Positions 5,573 to 5,912 of a stretch of 5,912 nt of DNA are shown here, piece by piece. Location of the stretch: the NCBI GenBank assembly GCA_014534155.1, contig JACVSB010000121.1, positions 1 to 5,912 of the forward strand, given 5' to 3'. Origin of the DNA: Thermoleophilia bacterium. Its GTDB lineage: Bacteria; Actinomycetota; Thermoleophilia; Gaiellales; Gaiellaceae. A model generated the notes under the pieces. That model was not told the DNA's origin, did no database searches, and was given only the letters and a program-made list of their open reading frames with translations. Position 1 is the first letter of the stretch, and every line of letters starts with the position of its first letter. The position numbers were made by a program, and so were the translations under genes.

Positions 5573-5912
5573 GTGCCGCGCCTCGTCCTCGGGCCTCTCC
5601 TCCGCCACATCGGCGAGACCGACGCGACCGTCTGGGTGGAGACGGACGAGGCCTGCGAGGTCGAGGTACTCGGGCACCGGACGCGCACGTTCGCCGTCGC
5701 GGGACATCACTACGCGCTCGTCGTCGTCGAAGGGCTCGCTCCGGGCACGCGCAGCGAGTACGGCGTCGCTCTCGACGGCGTGCCGGCGTGGCCCGAACCC
5801 GGCTCGCGCTTCCCGCCGAGCGCCGTCTCGACCCTCGGGGGGCCGGGATCGCTTCGAATCCTCTTCGGCTCCTGTCGCGTCTCCTTCCCGCACGAGCGGC
5901 CGTACACGCTGA
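5573..5912 (+). CDS. PhoD-like alkaline phosphatase family protein (partial, 5' end only)
   Basis: The first 113 residues of a protein that runs off the right edge. PhoD-like enzymes are metal-dependent phosphomonoesterases or phosphodiesterases with an N-terminal fibronectin-like domain followed by a metallophosphatase domain. Seen directly: LGPLLRHIGETDATVWVETD at 5-24, typical of the N-terminal strand pair; a beta-rich stretch with LVVVEGLAPGTRSEYGV at 49-65; then LRILFGSCRVSFPHERPY at 94-111, where FGSCR (98-102) opens the catalytic domain of this family. The metal ligands lie further on, outside the window. No signal peptide is visible, which is unlike the secreted PhoD of Bacillus and suggests a cytoplasmic member. 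The GTG start follows a TAGGGT box by 6 nt. It is divergent from the secreted GSDH gene. The family assignment rests on the N-terminal half only. Confidence 0.78.
   Translation, partial: MPRLVLGPLLRHIGETDATVWVETDEACEVEVLGHRTRTFAVAGHHYALVVVEGLAPGTRSEYGVALDGVPAWPEPGSRFPPSAVSTLGGPGSLRILFGSCRVSFPHERPYTL

Noticed and set aside
4455..5912. A 485-residue plus-strand open frame opposite the secreted GSDH gene.
   Set aside because: It is rich in Arg, Ala, Pro and Glu with no recognisable domain, and it crosses both the GSDH gene and the PhoD-like gene in wrong frames. It is a by-product of high GC, where stop codons are rare.

Overview
This is a very GC-rich, gene-dense bacterial window with actinobacterial character. 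The evidence is strong G/C at third codon positions, long spurious open frames on the antisense strands, frequent GTG starts, and almost no Shine-Dalgarno sequences. Several starts instead sit 6-7 nt behind a TAnnnT -10 box, as expected for leaderless mRNAs. A deep-branching actinomycete such as a member of the Thermoleophilia would fit, but that placement is inference. I see no tRNA, rRNA, CRISPR array, integrase or transposase.

Layout, left to right. (1) 1-463, minus: N-terminal half of an HMG-CoA lyase family enzyme, cut by the window edge. (2) 482-1444, plus: an ornithine cyclodeaminase/mu-crystallin/alanine dehydrogenase family protein. Genes 1 and 2 diverge from an 18-bp gap that holds two overlapping -10 boxes, one per strand. 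(3) 1461-2300, plus: a small MscS-family mechanosensitive channel, 16 bp downstream of gene 2. (4) 2298-2466: an inverted-repeat element that fills the gap between two convergent genes and includes both of their TAG stop codons. (5) 2464-3210, minus: a two-domain sulfurtransferase of the 3-mercaptopyruvate type. (6) 3207-4379, minus: a PQQ-dependent sugar dehydrogenase family lipoprotein that overlaps gene 5 by 4 bp. (7) 4422-5507, minus: a secreted paralogue of gene 6. (8) 5573-5912, plus: the start of a PhoD-like phosphatase, divergent from gene 7 and cut by the right edge.

Genes 1 and 2 look like amino-acid or organic-acid metabolism under a shared, mutually exclusive promoter region. Genes 5-7 form a minus-strand cluster of two exported six-bladed beta-propeller (GSDH family) proteins followed by a translationally coupled cytoplasmic sulfurtransferase. 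No PQQ biosynthesis gene is visible.

The most noteworthy items are the 169-bp inverted-repeat element, which resembles a miniature mobile element or a structured bidirectional 3' region; the overlapping divergent leaderless promoters; the duplicated GSDH proteins that share an apparent loop deletion; and the atypical MscS pore helix. I did not find a clear undescribed multi-gene system.
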